Shown: positions 1 to 22,595 of the stretch, in pieces | Layout of the letters: every line of letters starts with the position of its first letter | How positions within the stretch are numbered: position 1 is the first letter of the stretch | DNA from: Amorphochlora amoebiformis | Lineage: Eukaryota > Cercozoa > Chlorarachniophyceae | Direction: 5' to 3' | NCBI GenBank assembly: GCA_054601695.1 | Contig: BAAHQB010000002.1 | Coordinates: 620,001-684,000, forward strand | Length of the DNA: 64,000 nt | Position numbers and translations under genes: made by a program | Notes under the pieces: model-generated | Told to the model about the DNA's origin: nothing | The model's database searches: none | The model's input: only the letters and a program-made list of their open reading frames with translations

Positions 1-8327
<8,327 letters not shown>

Positions 8328-8833
8328 CTTGTACATTTCTAATTCAATCAGTTCATAGCTTAATTAAATTAAATTGCTGTACAGAGCCTGATCGCCAGGC
8401 GGTAATAGCGCATGTATATCGTAATCGACATGTATAATTTCCAAACTCATAAAATGGCTTCTTGTAATTTTAGGCTTGTAGTCAACACATGTGGGGCTCT
8501 AGATACATGCACCAGTAGACATACGCTAGATTCGAGTTTACTCTAGATATCTAGCTATAAACTAGATCAACATCGTACTAGTTGTGCTTGCGTGACTACT
8601 TCTTATCCTTACTTTAGTTAATTAGGTTACTACTGGCACTATACTCAGCATTTAGCTGAGGTATATACGTACTAGAATCCTAAGTTACCAAACGGTCTAG
8701 AACGGTGATAGCCGTACTCAGATGTGCACTAGATACATATTAGACTTAGTCTAGATAGTGCTTAATCATTAAATTAAATTTACAACTGTAGAGCCTCAGT
8801 ACTGTAGAATGATAGATAACCATGAAGCTGCAT
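8328..8833. other. Tail-to-tail intergenic region, CTAG-rich
   Basis: Lies between two convergent stop codons (8327 + and 8834 -). No TA microsatellite is present, but CTAG occurs about ten times between 8497 and 8755, mostly as CTAGA. I see no gene and no clear AATAAA. Confidence 0.75.
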
Positions 8834-9108
8834 CTACCAATCCTCACCGACAGCCTCTTTGCCCTTGGTGCGAGACCTCCTACTCTTTTTTACTTGGAAC
8901 CTGTAACATATACGTATTTGCAGAATGTGCTCTACGTGGGGGAAAAAATAGTATGCTTGCACTACATGTAATTATATAATATGGTACACATATACGGTGT
9001 ACACATAGTATGATATGTGTAATATATACTACATTTGTTTATTTAGTTACATACACACAATGAATGTATGTATCTATGTACATATATATATATACATATA
9101 TAATATAT

Positions 9109-9149
<41 letters not shown>

Positions 9150-9237
9150 TTTTATTGTATGTACCTCGCTGGTGTGAAGGGTTTGAGGTTAACGCATTTC
9201 GACTTCCCATCCAGAATAAGTTCAGACATTGCAAGCC

Positions 9238-9279
<42 letters not shown>

Positions 9280-9326
9280 TATATATATCATAGAAATTAA
9301 TACATGTGTGTGTATATTATATACGC

Positions 9327-9374
<48 letters not shown>

Positions 9375-9444
9375 TAGAGTGTGGACACGTATATATATGT
9401 AGAGAGAGAGGGATAGAGAGAAGTATCGATGTTATATTTATATT

Positions 9445-9480
<36 letters not shown>

Positions 9481-10466
9481 CAATATATATATATATCTAT
9501 ATATATATATATATATTGTACACCGCAACTGATAATATGTACACATAAAAATATATGATATGTAAATAATATATATATTGTATATGTATATATATATATA
9601 TATGTACATACATACATACCAGTAACAGGCCCCCATAGAATTCCCCTGGCAAATGGAAAGATGAGTATTGTACTATCTTAAGCTGTCAATATAGCTTATC
9701 GTATTAGGTAAAATTCCCTTTTTTTTTAAAAAATTTCTCCCTCCCTTTCTCTTTTTCTGATTCTCTCTATCTTTCTCTCTCTCTCTCTCTCATTCTCTTT
9801 CCCCCAAGCTCATTCTTTATCACTCTCTCCTTCGCCTCTCTCTCTCTCTCACTCTCTCTCCATTCTCTCTCTCTCTTCATTCTCTATCTCTCTCATATTC
9901 TCTTTCTTTCTCATTCTTCTCTCTCCTTTTATTCTCTCTCCCTCTCTTTCCTCATTCTCTCTCTCATTTTCCCTCTCTTTCCCCCCCCCCCCCCCTTCTC
10001 TCTCTCTCTCTTAGATTTCTCCTCGCTCACTCTCTTACCCTCTCCTAGCCTCTCCCCCTCTCCTCCTCTCTATCTCTTTCCCTTCTTTCCCCCCTTCTCT
10101 TCTCTTTATCCGTTTTTCTTCTCTCTCTAAGAAAGGTGAGAAATGTAGGTTAGGGTGGGATCAATATGAAGGTCAGGTTAGGTGTATAATTAGGGTTAGG
10201 TTAGAGTTATGATTAGGTTCGGTTAGCAAGAGGGTTAGGTTAGGGTTGGGGTTGGGGTTGGGTTAGGGTTAGGGTTAGGGTTAGGGTTGGGTTAGGGTTA
10301 GGGTTAGGGTTACCAGCAGTTATGTCCGGTAGCTACAAAGGCGTTTGGCTCCCCTGGGATTGCACCCTGTATATATACATATATATACATATGTATATGT
10401 ATATATATATATATATGTATATATAAGTGTGTGTGTGTGTGTATACCAATGTATGTGCATATTATA

Positions 10467-10520
<54 letters not shown>

Positions 10521-10543
10521 AAGATATTATGCATGAATATAAG

Positions 10544-10623
<80 letters not shown>

Positions 10624-10646
10624 AAGATATTATGCATGAATATAAG

Positions 10647-10689
<43 letters not shown>

Positions 10690-11159
10690 GTACGTATATA
10701 TATATTATGTATTACGTATATTAAAGATATATAGTTTTTCATTTGTTCTAAATAATATATATGTGCGTGTATATATATATATATATAGGGGTATACATAT
10801 GTATATATACATATATGTTATATGTATATATGCTACTCAATACAAACATATTTAGAATACATAAGCATACATAATATATATATATATACATATATAACCA
10901 TCATGGGCAGCGTACTTACAAGGCCTCATGCATATACATATATGTAGGTATATTTTCCATATGTACATTATATATATATATATGTATATATTATATATAC
11001 ATGTATACATACATATTTATATATATCTATATATATATATATATACATAATTATATGTATTTGTTTCCATAATCATAGGCAGTCCATATGTATACGTATA
11101 TGAAGTATATTCTCTCTCTCTCTCGATATATATATATATATATATAGATATATAGATAT

Positions 11160-11206
<47 letters not shown>

Positions 11207-11213
11207 TCTCTCT

Positions 11214-11245
<32 letters not shown>

Positions 11246-11619
11246 CATACATATATATATATGTAATATTTCACCATAAAGTCAATTCTTACGTATACAT
11301 GTGTGTGAGTACATTATCCATATGCATATATCCATATTTATATACACCATCATTGGCAGTACATCGCTCACGCAAGACCGCATGCATACGTATATATGTA
11401 AGCATATACTCCACATATATATATATATATATTATATATATATATATATATATATGTTTATATGACCATCATAGGCATTCCATCGTCTGTACATGGCCTC
11501 ATGCACGCTTGTGCGATATCAGGCTTTTTCTGATATATATACACATATATATATACACCTATATATATATATGTGTGTGTATGTTATGTTGTATATATAT
11601 TTACATATATATATGAAAT

Positions 11620-11650
<31 letters not shown>

Positions 11651-12870
11651 GAATATAGATTACTTGATAAGTATAGATATATATACACGACGGAAACGTA
11701 CATATATATATATATATATATGTTGGTGGAGAATATTATATATACATATATATATATATATATACATATATTTACATGTAGATACATGTATAAATACATT
11801 TATATGTTTATATATATATATATATATATATGTATATACATATGTATATATACATATAAATCTTAAACCTTGCCCAAGGTTGGAGACATCGCACAGAAAA
11901 CTTTTGTAGCCAACTTATCGTTAGGATTAGGGTTAGGGTTAGGATTCAGTTAGGGTTAGGGTTAGGCTAGGGTTAGGTTCAGTTAGGGTTAGGGTTAGGC
12001 TTGGGTTAGGGTTAGATCAGGGTTAGGGTTACGTACTTACGATTATGATTAGGGTTAGGGTAGCGTATTGTTAAGGTGAGGGCTACGGTTAGGGTTAGGT
12101 TTAGTGTTAAGGATTAGGTTAGGGTTAATTTTAGGTTAGGTTTAGGATTAGAAGGCTATGTAGGGTTAGGTTTAGGGTTAGGGTTGGGGCTAGGGTTAGG
12201 GTTAGAGTAAGTTAGGCCTAACCCTAACCCTAACCTTAACCCTAACCCTAACCTTAACCCTAATCTTAACCCTAACCCTAACCCTACGTTACCCCTAAAC
12301 CTAATCCTAACCCTGACCCTAACCTTAAACGCTAACCCAAACCCGAAACCGAAACCGAACCCGAACCCAAGGCTAACCCTAATCTTAACCCTAAGCTAAC
12401 TAATTCCGACGCTAACCCTAACGTTAGGGTTAGGGCTTAAGGTTAGGGTCAGAGTTAGCATTAGGGTTAGGGGTAACGTAGGGTTGGGGTTGGGGTTAGG
12501 GTTAGGGTTAGGGTTAGGGTTAGGGTTAGGGTTAGATTAGGTTAGGGTTAGTTGGGTTGGGGTTTGGGTTAGGGTTAGGGTTAGGGTTTGGTTTGGGTGT
12601 TTTTTAGGGTTAGGGTTAGGGTTAGGATTAGGCTTACCATCACACGCTTTGGATCTTCAACAACCTAGAAATTAGGGTTAGTTAGAGGGGTTATCGCTAG
12701 GGTTAGGGTTACCGCTAGGGTTAGGGTTAGGGTTATCTCTAGGGTTAGGGTTACCGCTAGGGTTAGGGTTATCGGTAGGGTTAGGGTTATCGCTAGGGTT
12801 AGGGTTCTCGGTAGGGTTAGGGTTATCGCTAGGGTTATGGTAGGAGCTAGGGTTAGGGTTGGAGCTAGGG

Positions 12871-12917
<47 letters not shown>

Positions 12918-12976
12918 CATATATATATATATATCTGTGCACATTATGTAATACATACATTTACATACGTTATACG

Positions 12977-13029
<53 letters not shown>

Positions 13030-13171
13030 TATACATATATATGTATATATATGTATATGTATATATATAACATATATATGTACACATCATATACTATATA
13101 TATATATATATATATAAATTATATATGTATATATTATATTTATATATACATCTATTTATATATATACACAC

Positions 13172-13238
<67 letters not shown>

Positions 13239-13431
13239 ACATTACATTCTCAGGTCTGATTTTCACAATATCCTCTCTCTTCAAATGCCGGCTGCCCCCA
13301 CAACTTAGAGTTAGGGTTAAGGTTAAGGTTAGGGTTATGGTAATAGTTAACGTTAGAGTTACTGTTAGGGCGAAATCCTTAGGTTAAATTAGTGTTAGCG
13401 TTGGGATTATAGTAATATATGTAAATAGATT

Positions 13432-13467
<36 letters not shown>

Positions 13468-13615
13468 CAGATATATATATATATATGTATATATTTAAAT
13501 ATATATGTATATATATATATATATACATATATATACATATATATATGTATATATATATATATGTATATATTTAAATATATATGTATATATATATATATAT
13601 ATCACACACACCCAC

Positions 13616-13647
<32 letters not shown>

Positions 13648-13847
13648 TTTCATATACTTTCATCCTGCGTAATCATTCATATAAATGCTATTTTTATCTG
13701 TATGTATTTATATATACATGCATATCTCTATTGCATATAAAAAGATATACGTAAATAAGTGTGTATATAATACGTACATACATATATGGCTCTATTGCAT
13801 ATCAAAGGATATACGTACATAACATATATATAATATGTACATACATC

Positions 13848-13883
<36 letters not shown>

Positions 13884-14395
13884 CATACATACATACAATG
13901 CATACTAAACATACATTTACACTCTTACACACATATATGCATCCATACCCGCACACGTACACATCCCCCTCAGGCCTAGGGTACACCTATTAAAAAAGGA
14001 CTCATTCTTCTCAATCTTAGAGAATATCAGATCAATCCGCATGACATCTGTTAAGCCCAAGGCCATTGACTCCGTCATCAAGCGAGAGACTGTTATGTTA
14101 TGCTGGTAGCGCCCTCAGCAGATTTCAAGTGTTGGTTAACATGAGAGCTAGCGGATGCGTGTGTTAGCTGTGGGTTTTGATTAGACTGTTGAGCTGTTAG
14201 AAGTGGTTTCAGGGGATTGGGTTAGGGTTGGATTTATGTAATTTTTCGTTGTGTTGTGAATACAGGGTTATGATGTGTGTGTGTGTGTGTGTGTGTTTAA
14301 TGGATGTTGAAATGCATTATGTGTGGTATCGTATATGTATATGCATGTAGCATATATGTATGTATATATACATATACACACACGCACACACACAT

Positions 14396-14441
<46 letters not shown>

Positions 14442-14539
14442 GTTATACTTATGTGTAACACCGCAAACAATTCATAATGATTTACCTATGTATAAGAGAT
14501 ATATAATATATTACATATGTTTGTAGTATATATATATAT

Positions 14540-14586
<47 letters not shown>

Positions 14587-14625
14587 ATTTTATATATAGC
14601 TATGCACATATATATTATATACACA

Positions 14626-14656
<31 letters not shown>

Positions 14657-14691
14657 GGTGTATATTACCACACATATATTTACATATATAA

Positions 14692-14731
<40 letters not shown>

Positions 14732-15009
14732 TACCTCTAGGTGTGTGCCGTTATTGTCCTCAGAGCAAAAGAGGGCAAACGGAGCCACAGATCCGGCCTA
14801 TATACACCACATATTTATATATCATGTATACATATATAAATATAAATATATATATATTTTTATATATATGTATGTATACATATATATAATATAAATATAT
14901 ATATGTATATACTACACAAGTAGAAAAGCTCCATACATATACACATACATGCATACATACATATACATATATATATACATATACATATATTACATATATA
15001 CATATAATA

Positions 15010-15042
<33 letters not shown>

Positions 15043-15312
15043 CGAAATATGTAACCTCCGATGCATACATAACATGTCCTCTAACATACGTGTTTCGTGT
15101 ATATTCCATCACCTTATGCTGGAAAATCAAGCTCGAGCTGCAAGGGAAGAAAGGGTTAGGCACAAAATCGGCATGGATGGGCAAAGATTGACTGAGAGAG
15201 GGATATAGGAAGGTAAGTGACATACGGGAGAGAGGTAGAGAGAGCTTAAGAGAAGGAGAGAGAAGGCGAGAGGATATAAATACATACAGTAATTAATATA
15301 TATATATATATG

Positions 15313-15356
<44 letters not shown>

Positions 15357-15546
15357 AAAGGAGATGGAATAGGTGGATCATACATATTTCAGTCAATTCT
15401 CAAAAAGGAGGAAGGGATTCTAGAAATATTTCGAGAGATTTCGGAATGTTCTAAGAAATTTCTGTCACTAATAAGACTTTCACCTGTAGATCCCTACCAT
15501 GGGAACCCGAAGCTCGGGGAACCATGCCTCGCATTCAACCTGGAAC

Positions 15547-15592
<46 letters not shown>

Positions 15593-15647
15593 AATCATAC
15601 ATATATAATATACATATGTGTATATGTGTATGTATATATATATTCAA

Positions 15648-15681
<34 letters not shown>

Positions 15682-15742
15682 GTATACATATATATATAAT
15701 ATATATATATATATATTTATTTATCTAAGCATGCATATAAGC

Positions 15743-15780
<38 letters not shown>

Positions 15781-16104
15781 CATAAACAGCTCATACCGTC
15801 CAGGGTCCCATTGTAAACACAAACACGTCACCAGTCACCTTTTTCCCTAGTGTTGAAGATTTTGATGTTATATGCTAATATGTTATATTCTAATATCTTT
15901 TACTCGCCTTTCGGATACTATTCTCCCTATTAAAGCAACCAAAGGCCAATTATATATTTATATATGTTTGCTATACATATATATATATATAGATATATAT
16001 ATATATATGTATGTGGGTGTATAGTAATCTAAATATATTATTATGTATACCATCGTCAAGGATAACAGCGGAGACCTTTCCTTTGCCTGATATATACATA
16101 CATG

Positions 16105-16139
<35 letters not shown>

Positions 16140-16150
16140 GATATTATGTA

Positions 16151-16205
<55 letters not shown>

Positions 16206-16317
16206 CGTATATATATATATACATATCTATCATATATATAAATATATACATATAAATCTACATATATAGGTATAAATATAGAATGCACATATATATACAC
16301 ACATATATACACATGCT

Positions 16318-16349
<32 letters not shown>

Positions 16350-16412
16350 TTTTACACATATATCTACACATATAGAGATATATATTTATGTATGCATACG
16401 TACATGATACAT

Positions 16413-16446
<34 letters not shown>

Positions 16447-16463
16447 ATATATGTACATGTATG

Positions 16464-16503
<40 letters not shown>

Positions 16504-16529
16504 CATCTATTTGATATAAATACAAACAA

Positions 16530-16603
<74 letters not shown>

Positions 16604-16927
16604 CGGTAAGGATTAGAATACCTTCATCCTCTCTCTGTATTCCCTTAACAGCCCCAATTATCAACTTTGCACCGTTCTTCTGGGCAACTCTACATATATC
16701 ATGTTATATGTGAATGTATATACAATGTTATACATATATATGTGTGACTATTTATATATATACATACATACATATATATATTTACATATAAGATATTTAT
16801 ATATATATATATATATATGTATGTATATATACATATAGATATACATATATATATATATGTGTATATATATATACATATAATATACATATATATATATATA
16901 TATATATTTAAATATATACATACATAT

Positions 16928-16964
<37 letters not shown>

Positions 16965-16974
16965 TTAATATATA

Positions 16975-17010
<36 letters not shown>

Positions 17011-17051
17011 ATATGGTATATATGCATACAATTTTACACTCACACACATAT

Positions 17052-17144
<93 letters not shown>

Positions 17145-17279
17145 GATATAGAGTACCCCATCATTTTTTCGGTAATTTCTACTGGTGTCACTTGAGCTGT
17201 GTCAGGGTCCATGGTCTGAGTATTTGATACATACACATTTATATACATATATATATATATATATATATACATGTGTGTG

Positions 17280-17320
<41 letters not shown>

Positions 17321-17640
17321 TATACATTTATTGCTTTGAATTCATATACAGTAGTAGTAATAATAATAATAATTATAATAATATATAAATATATGTAAAT
17401 ATATATGTATATATATATATATATGTATATACAAATGTATATATATGTATACATTTATATACATATACATATAATATATACACACGTACATATATGTAAT
17501 GTATATATATATATATATATATATACATATGCATATATTTAAGTCTATTTAAGTATCGAAACATATTTTCGCTCGCATGTTCTAAACACAATAATAATTA
17601 TAATATTTTAATATGTATGTACCATATACATACATTCATG

Positions 17641-17689
<49 letters not shown>

Positions 17690-17755
17690 ATATGTATATA
17701 TATGTATGTATATACCTATGCATATGTATACGTAAATGCATACATGTATACATAC

Positions 17756-17788
<33 letters not shown>

Positions 17789-17880
17789 GCATATATATAT
17801 ATATATATCATATATGTACATATATATTTATATATATATGATATATATTTATATGTATAAATCTAGTAATATACACATGC

Positions 17881-17934
<54 letters not shown>

Positions 17935-18109
17935 GCACATGTAAATACATATGTATACATATATAAACATATATGTATAGAGAGAGAGAGAGATTGCATA
18001 ATATTATATATATATATATTATATTATATATATATATATATATATATTTATACATATATTTATATACAATATTGTATACATAGGGCTATTATATATACAT
18101 ACATACATA

Positions 18110-18148
<39 letters not shown>

Positions 18149-18308
18149 AGAACATACACTGACTGCTGACACATGTCCATCCAACCACTTGCATCTGTCT
18201 GTAGCGCCCTTCATCTTCCGGCTGCGTGAGTACATATATATATATATATATATATTTATATGTACAGCTATTATGTGTATAGTAATATACCTATGCATAG
18301 ATATTATG

Positions 18309-18340
<32 letters not shown>

Positions 18341-18353
18341 CATATATACATGT

Positions 18354-18431
<78 letters not shown>

Positions 18432-19100
18432 GTATTCACAATAACATATATCTAATATACACGTGATGAGCAATTACCTTCAGAATTGACCTATGTACAT
18501 ACATATAGAATACAAACGACCATTAGCTCAAAAGAAGTTACCTTCCCGTTGTGCTGACACTAAGGGTTGGAAGTTTGCGAAATGATTTCAGCTCCAAATC
18601 CTAATGAAAACATGTAGATTAGGGTTAAATTTTCGTGTTAGGATTAGCTTTGAAGTTCGTAGAGCAAGGTCGAAGAGATAGGGTACCTTAGCCAGCTGTT
18701 TATGCATGTCAAAGCTCTTCCTGCATAAAGTTAGACACAAGGATTGAGGGAATAGCGCCTCTAATATATCTCAAAGCACACACTGGGAACACAACACAAG
18801 CTTTCGAACAACCCCTTCATTTTTAACCAAATTTCGCACCTATGCAGCTGATCTGTCGGTCCATTTCCCCAACCCCTCGCGAGAAACCCACCGGCCTTCC
18901 CAGAGGCGCATCCGGCGACCTTGAACCTGGAATAGCGATAGATATCTCTACTTGTGAAATGAACCAGGTCGTCGTGCATACCTTTCGATAACAGTAACCT
19001 TCGTTTTACGCTTAGAGAGATACATGGCCGTCGAAGCCCCCATAATGCCTCCTCCGACCACGACGACGGAGGGAAGTCTTTTGGATATCTTGGTGTCCAT
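8834..19100 (-). CDS. FAD-dependent oxidoreductase (DAO family, TDA3-like), 20 exons
   Basis: Minus-strand exons in order: 18982-19100, 18840-18926, 18687-18720, 18542-18600, 18158-18221, 17157-17215, 16622-16689, 16051-16086, 15797-15846, 15484-15539, 15113-15137, 14735-14797, 13949-13986, 13246-13303, 11869-11913, 11467-11529, 10314-10366, 9620-9645, 9165-9237, 8834-8900. Phases agree throughout and give 380 residues. An N-terminal Rossmann FAD site, [20 protein letters not shown], is followed by [14 protein letters not shown], then [36 protein letters not shown] and [17 protein letters not shown] near the C terminus, the order expected for the DAO fold. Family knowledge suggests a flavin-dependent C-N or amine oxidation; the substrate is unknown. 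There is no C-terminal SKL. Exon 14 could start 12 nt later (13291). Coding is about 11% of the gene. Confidence 0.87.
9720..10130 (+). repeat. Polypyrimidine (CT)n tract
   Basis: About 410 bp of C/T-rich sequence on the + strand, inside an oxidoreductase intron, so the pre-mRNA would be purine-rich here. Confidence 0.9.
10140..10313 (+). repeat. Telomere-type TTAGGG tract touching a splice donor
   Basis: Imperfect then regular TTAGGG units on the + strand. On the gene's sense strand the intron begins exactly with GTAACCCTAACCC, so the repeat starts at the donor of the exon 10314-10366. Confidence 0.9.
10897..11393 (-). repeat. Three decayed tandem copies of exon 11467-11529
   Basis: Minus-strand segments at 11345-11390, 11069-11098 and 10897-10935 resemble the 3' half and donor of the used exon at 11467-11529, sharing TGCATG near the start and CCNATGATGGT at the donor. 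The nearest copy reads [14 protein letters not shown] against [14 protein letters not shown] in the used exon; the others are shortened. All lie in the following intron. Confidence 0.7.
11914..12870. repeat. Telomere-type tract with two orientation switches
   Basis: TTAGGG on the + strand from 11927 turns head-to-head at 12212-12221 (TTAGGCCTAA) into CCCTAA, then switches back at about 12416-12429 (CCCTAACGTTAGGG). From about 12680 an 18 bp unit (TAGGGTTAGGGTTATCGC-like) repeats to about 12860. It forms much of an oxidoreductase intron and ends at the acceptor of exon 11869-11913. Confidence 0.9.
13304..13410 (+). repeat. Short telomere-type tract at an acceptor
   Basis: On the sense (minus) strand, CCCTAA-like units run straight into CTAACTCTAAG, the acceptor of exon 13246-13303. 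Confidence 0.8.
13725..13850 (+). repeat. Tandem duplication of about 60 bp
   Basis: Two near-identical units begin CTCTATTGCATAT and share GATATACGTA and ACGTACATACAT or TGTACATACAT. They lie in the intron after exon 13949-13986 and carry no coding signal. Confidence 0.6.
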
Positions 19101-19157
19101 TTGCGCAACTCCGGTCTACGGAACCACGTGTCTGACACGTGTTTAGAACAATTAAAT
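19101..19157. promoter_or_regulatory. 57 bp divergent promoter with paired CACGTG palindrome
   Basis: Only 57 bp separate the oxidoreductase ATG (19100, -) from the next gene's ATG (19158, +). Positions 19125-19141 read CACGTGTCTGACACGTG: two CACGTG cores as 8 bp inverted arms around one base. CACGTG is the E-box/G-box core bound by bHLH or bZIP factors. A shared regulatory role is inferred from position. Confidence 0.65.
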
Positions 19158-19695
19158 ATGAATCCCGGGCAATCCCCACTAATCCCGAGAAATCCCAGTC
19201 GGTCTGGGATGGGTCGTCTGGTTTCGCTTTGTGTGCTTTTGTGGGCGTTGTACTTGGTTATAGGGACTGCGATAACGTTGCGAGTGACTCGAGGTGAGAG
19301 GGAGAAGGATGAAAGCCGAGAAATAGAAGGAAAGGAAGAATCTTTCAGTTTTGAGGGTTGAGGGAATTGATGGTCTTCCAGGTTCCGGAAGTCCGACGAA
19401 ATACGTACACGATGGTGTATTGTGCATGTATGCTCTTGTAACTATTGTTTTCCTTTTGGGTATTTGAAATTTGTAGATATTTTACCGGTGTGCGTTCGAA
19501 TAAGTGGAAGCATGTCAAGCCGTACATCCGGCCGTCACAGCATGACGTTCGGTGTTACACTTCTTTTTTGGAGTCTTATGAGACATGTTCTAGGAGGACA
19601 TATGAACATGTACATGTATGCATACATATGCATATATATATATATATATATATATATTCTTATTTATTTATACGTGTATATACTATATGTAAATT

Positions 19696-19738
<43 letters not shown>

Positions 19739-19946
19739 TATTTGTATACATACATACATATATACCTATATATTTATATGTACAAATCTATATGTATAAT
19801 ATATATATATATATATATATATATGTAATTTATATCAGATATATGACTCACAATACACATATTCCCATTGGTTAGTACATAGGTTAATAATATAAGTATA
19901 TTTGTATAATATAAATATATATATATTGTATATGTATAATATATAT

Positions 19947-19997
<51 letters not shown>

Positions 19998-20017
19998 AGC
20001 ACACACGGATATATATA

Positions 20018-20059
<42 letters not shown>

Positions 20060-20159
20060 TATATTATATATATATATATATATATCTACATAATGCACAA
20101 TACCTGTTTATTTATATATTCCAAATACGTATACATTAATATAACTATATATACACATT

Positions 20160-20220
<61 letters not shown>

Positions 20221-20246
20221 ATGAAATACACACATATATACATATA

Positions 20247-20289
<43 letters not shown>

Positions 20290-20402
20290 TATATGCTTTG
20301 CTATATAGAAACCTCTATGACGCCCTTTTGTTCGACAAAATTGTGACAGAAGCCTGGAAACATATTGCTCAGGTATATATATATATATGGGTATATATAT
20401 AC

Positions 20403-20445
<43 letters not shown>

Positions 20446-20999
20446 TGTATATATGCATATAAATTCATTTATTTACCCGCATGAAGAATATGTATATATG
20501 CACATATAAATATATGCGAATGGAAATTTGTCACTCTTAAGTATATTTCTAACTTCGTGTGTGATATATACATGTATATGTTCATTTTTTTATACGTATA
20601 TAGGTTATATGTTAATGTTTTATATGTTACGTTACGCATATGTATATACATATATATATATATATACATACATATATATATATATATATAATATATATAT
20701 ATTATATATATATATATATATTACGTACACACACATATGTATATATATATATGTATATATATGTAATATAATATATACAGGCTCTGATTCCTCTATGTAG
20801 AGGAAAGCCGGCAGGCACATTCCATTTGCCGAGCTCTCTATTCCCAGTAACATAATTATATATATACATACATATATATATATATATATGTATATATATA
20901 TTTATATTATATTATATAAATAAAAGTTTACATATACATATATTTTTCCATCTATATATATATATATATATATATAAAATAAAATATATATATATATAA

Positions 21000-21042
<43 letters not shown>

Positions 21043-21118
21043 ATATTGTATTTAGAGTGGTAAATACAATGATATATATATATATAAATATATATATATA
21101 CATATATACATGTACATA

Positions 21119-21149
<31 letters not shown>

Positions 21150-21314
21150 ATATATATATATATATGTATACATATATATGTATGTATAAATGCGTGTGTA
21201 TTGATATGAATTTTATACATCAATATACACATACGTTTATAGATTCTAATATACAAATAAACGAACATAAATTTAATATACTATATATATATAATATATA
21301 TATATATAGATATA

Positions 21315-21345
<31 letters not shown>

Positions 21346-21419
21346 GTGCACATATAATACTTGTAAATACATATTTATATAAGTGCATATCTATTACGAA
21401 GTATTCACGAGATATATAT

Positions 21420-21451
<32 letters not shown>

Positions 21452-21611
21452 ATACATATATGAACAATATTGTATTTATATCCGTCACACACAAACACAC
21501 ACACGCATACATATATACATATTATACATGTACATTCAACATATATACATATATACAAATACACATACATATCCAAATGTATATATATATATATACATAC
21601 AATACATACAG

Positions 21612-21649
<38 letters not shown>

Positions 21650-21748
21650 TACCAGGAAGATGGAGGATTACCTGGTTACACGGAAGGTAACACGCCATTG
21701 CCCAAAGACCCGACCTGCTCACCGCCAACCTGCACCCTAGAGCTCTGA
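19158..21748 (+). CDS. Small type II-like membrane protein, unknown function
   Basis: Seven exons: 19158-19293, 19382-19427, 19477-19609, 19839-19882, 20309-20372, 20781-20846, 21656-21748 (TGA), all phase-consistent, 193 residues. A basic N-terminal stretch of about 20 residues ([10 protein letters not shown]) precedes one hydrophobic segment ([20 protein letters not shown]). The remainder is soluble and rich in Tyr/His/Trp ([20 protein letters not shown]; later a Pro/Cys-rich tail, [10 protein letters not shown]). This suggests a signal-anchor protein facing the lumen or outside. I do not recognise the family. It is divergent with the oxidoreductase gene across the CACGTG palindrome, so the two may be co-regulated. 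Exons 2 and 4 rest on splice phase and are the weakest. AATAAA follows the stop at 21761. Confidence 0.55.
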
Positions 21749-22595
21749 TGAGGGTTTAATAATAAAACTCAAACCTTTTTAAGATCAATATTTATAATAT
21801 TTATATATATGTATATGTATAATATATATATATATATATATATGTGTATATATATGCGTGTGTGTGTGTGTCTATATATGTGGGTATAGACACGCCTATT
21901 ACAAGTGCACATACAACTATGTATACTGCATATGTATGTATACACATATGTGTTTTGTACATGCATACATATATGCTGCATACATACATACATATATATA
22001 CATATATATATATGCATTTGGATATACATTTATATACACATACATAAAAACATATATATATATAAGGGTTATAACATATAACCGCAGCAAGTATCATATT
22101 TATACAACGTATATATACATATTTATATATTTATACATGTATATTTATATACTAGATACGCTATACAGTTGAAATAGAATAGATAGACGTATACAAGTAA
22201 AATCAGTAATAAATGTCTTCACAATCAACTAGATCTAGTAGATATCTCTAGATCTAGATATATCTAGACATATACGTAATCCTGGGCCATTTATATTGTT
22301 TCTCATCTCGATATCATTAAAATCACGCGCGCTGATCAAATTAAGTTAACATGATCATATTATGCGTTGAGTCCCAATAATTGATTAATTAACAACCGAC
22401 GGTCTGGTACCAAATCTAGAAAATATTTATGTCTAGCTACGCTGGAATTTTTTTAATTCAAGATTTGCTAAGCTAGATCATAATATTTTGCAACGATATA
22501 CATCTAAATCAAATCAATGTGCATGGCAGTGATATACAATTATAAACAACTACTAGTAGTAATCCGCTATGGTGCTATCATTACCTAGACTACCT
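21749..22595. other. Tail-to-tail intergenic region, CTAG-rich
   Basis: Between the stops at 21748 (+) and 22596 (-). After some TA repeats, about 11 CTAG sites fall between 22228 and 22600, including a run of AGATCTAG-like units at 22228-22270. No gene seen. Confidence 0.75.
21761..21766 (+). terminator. Candidate polyadenylation signal AATAAA
   Basis: AATAAA lies 13 bp after the TGA of the upstream membrane-protein gene. Confidence 0.4.
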
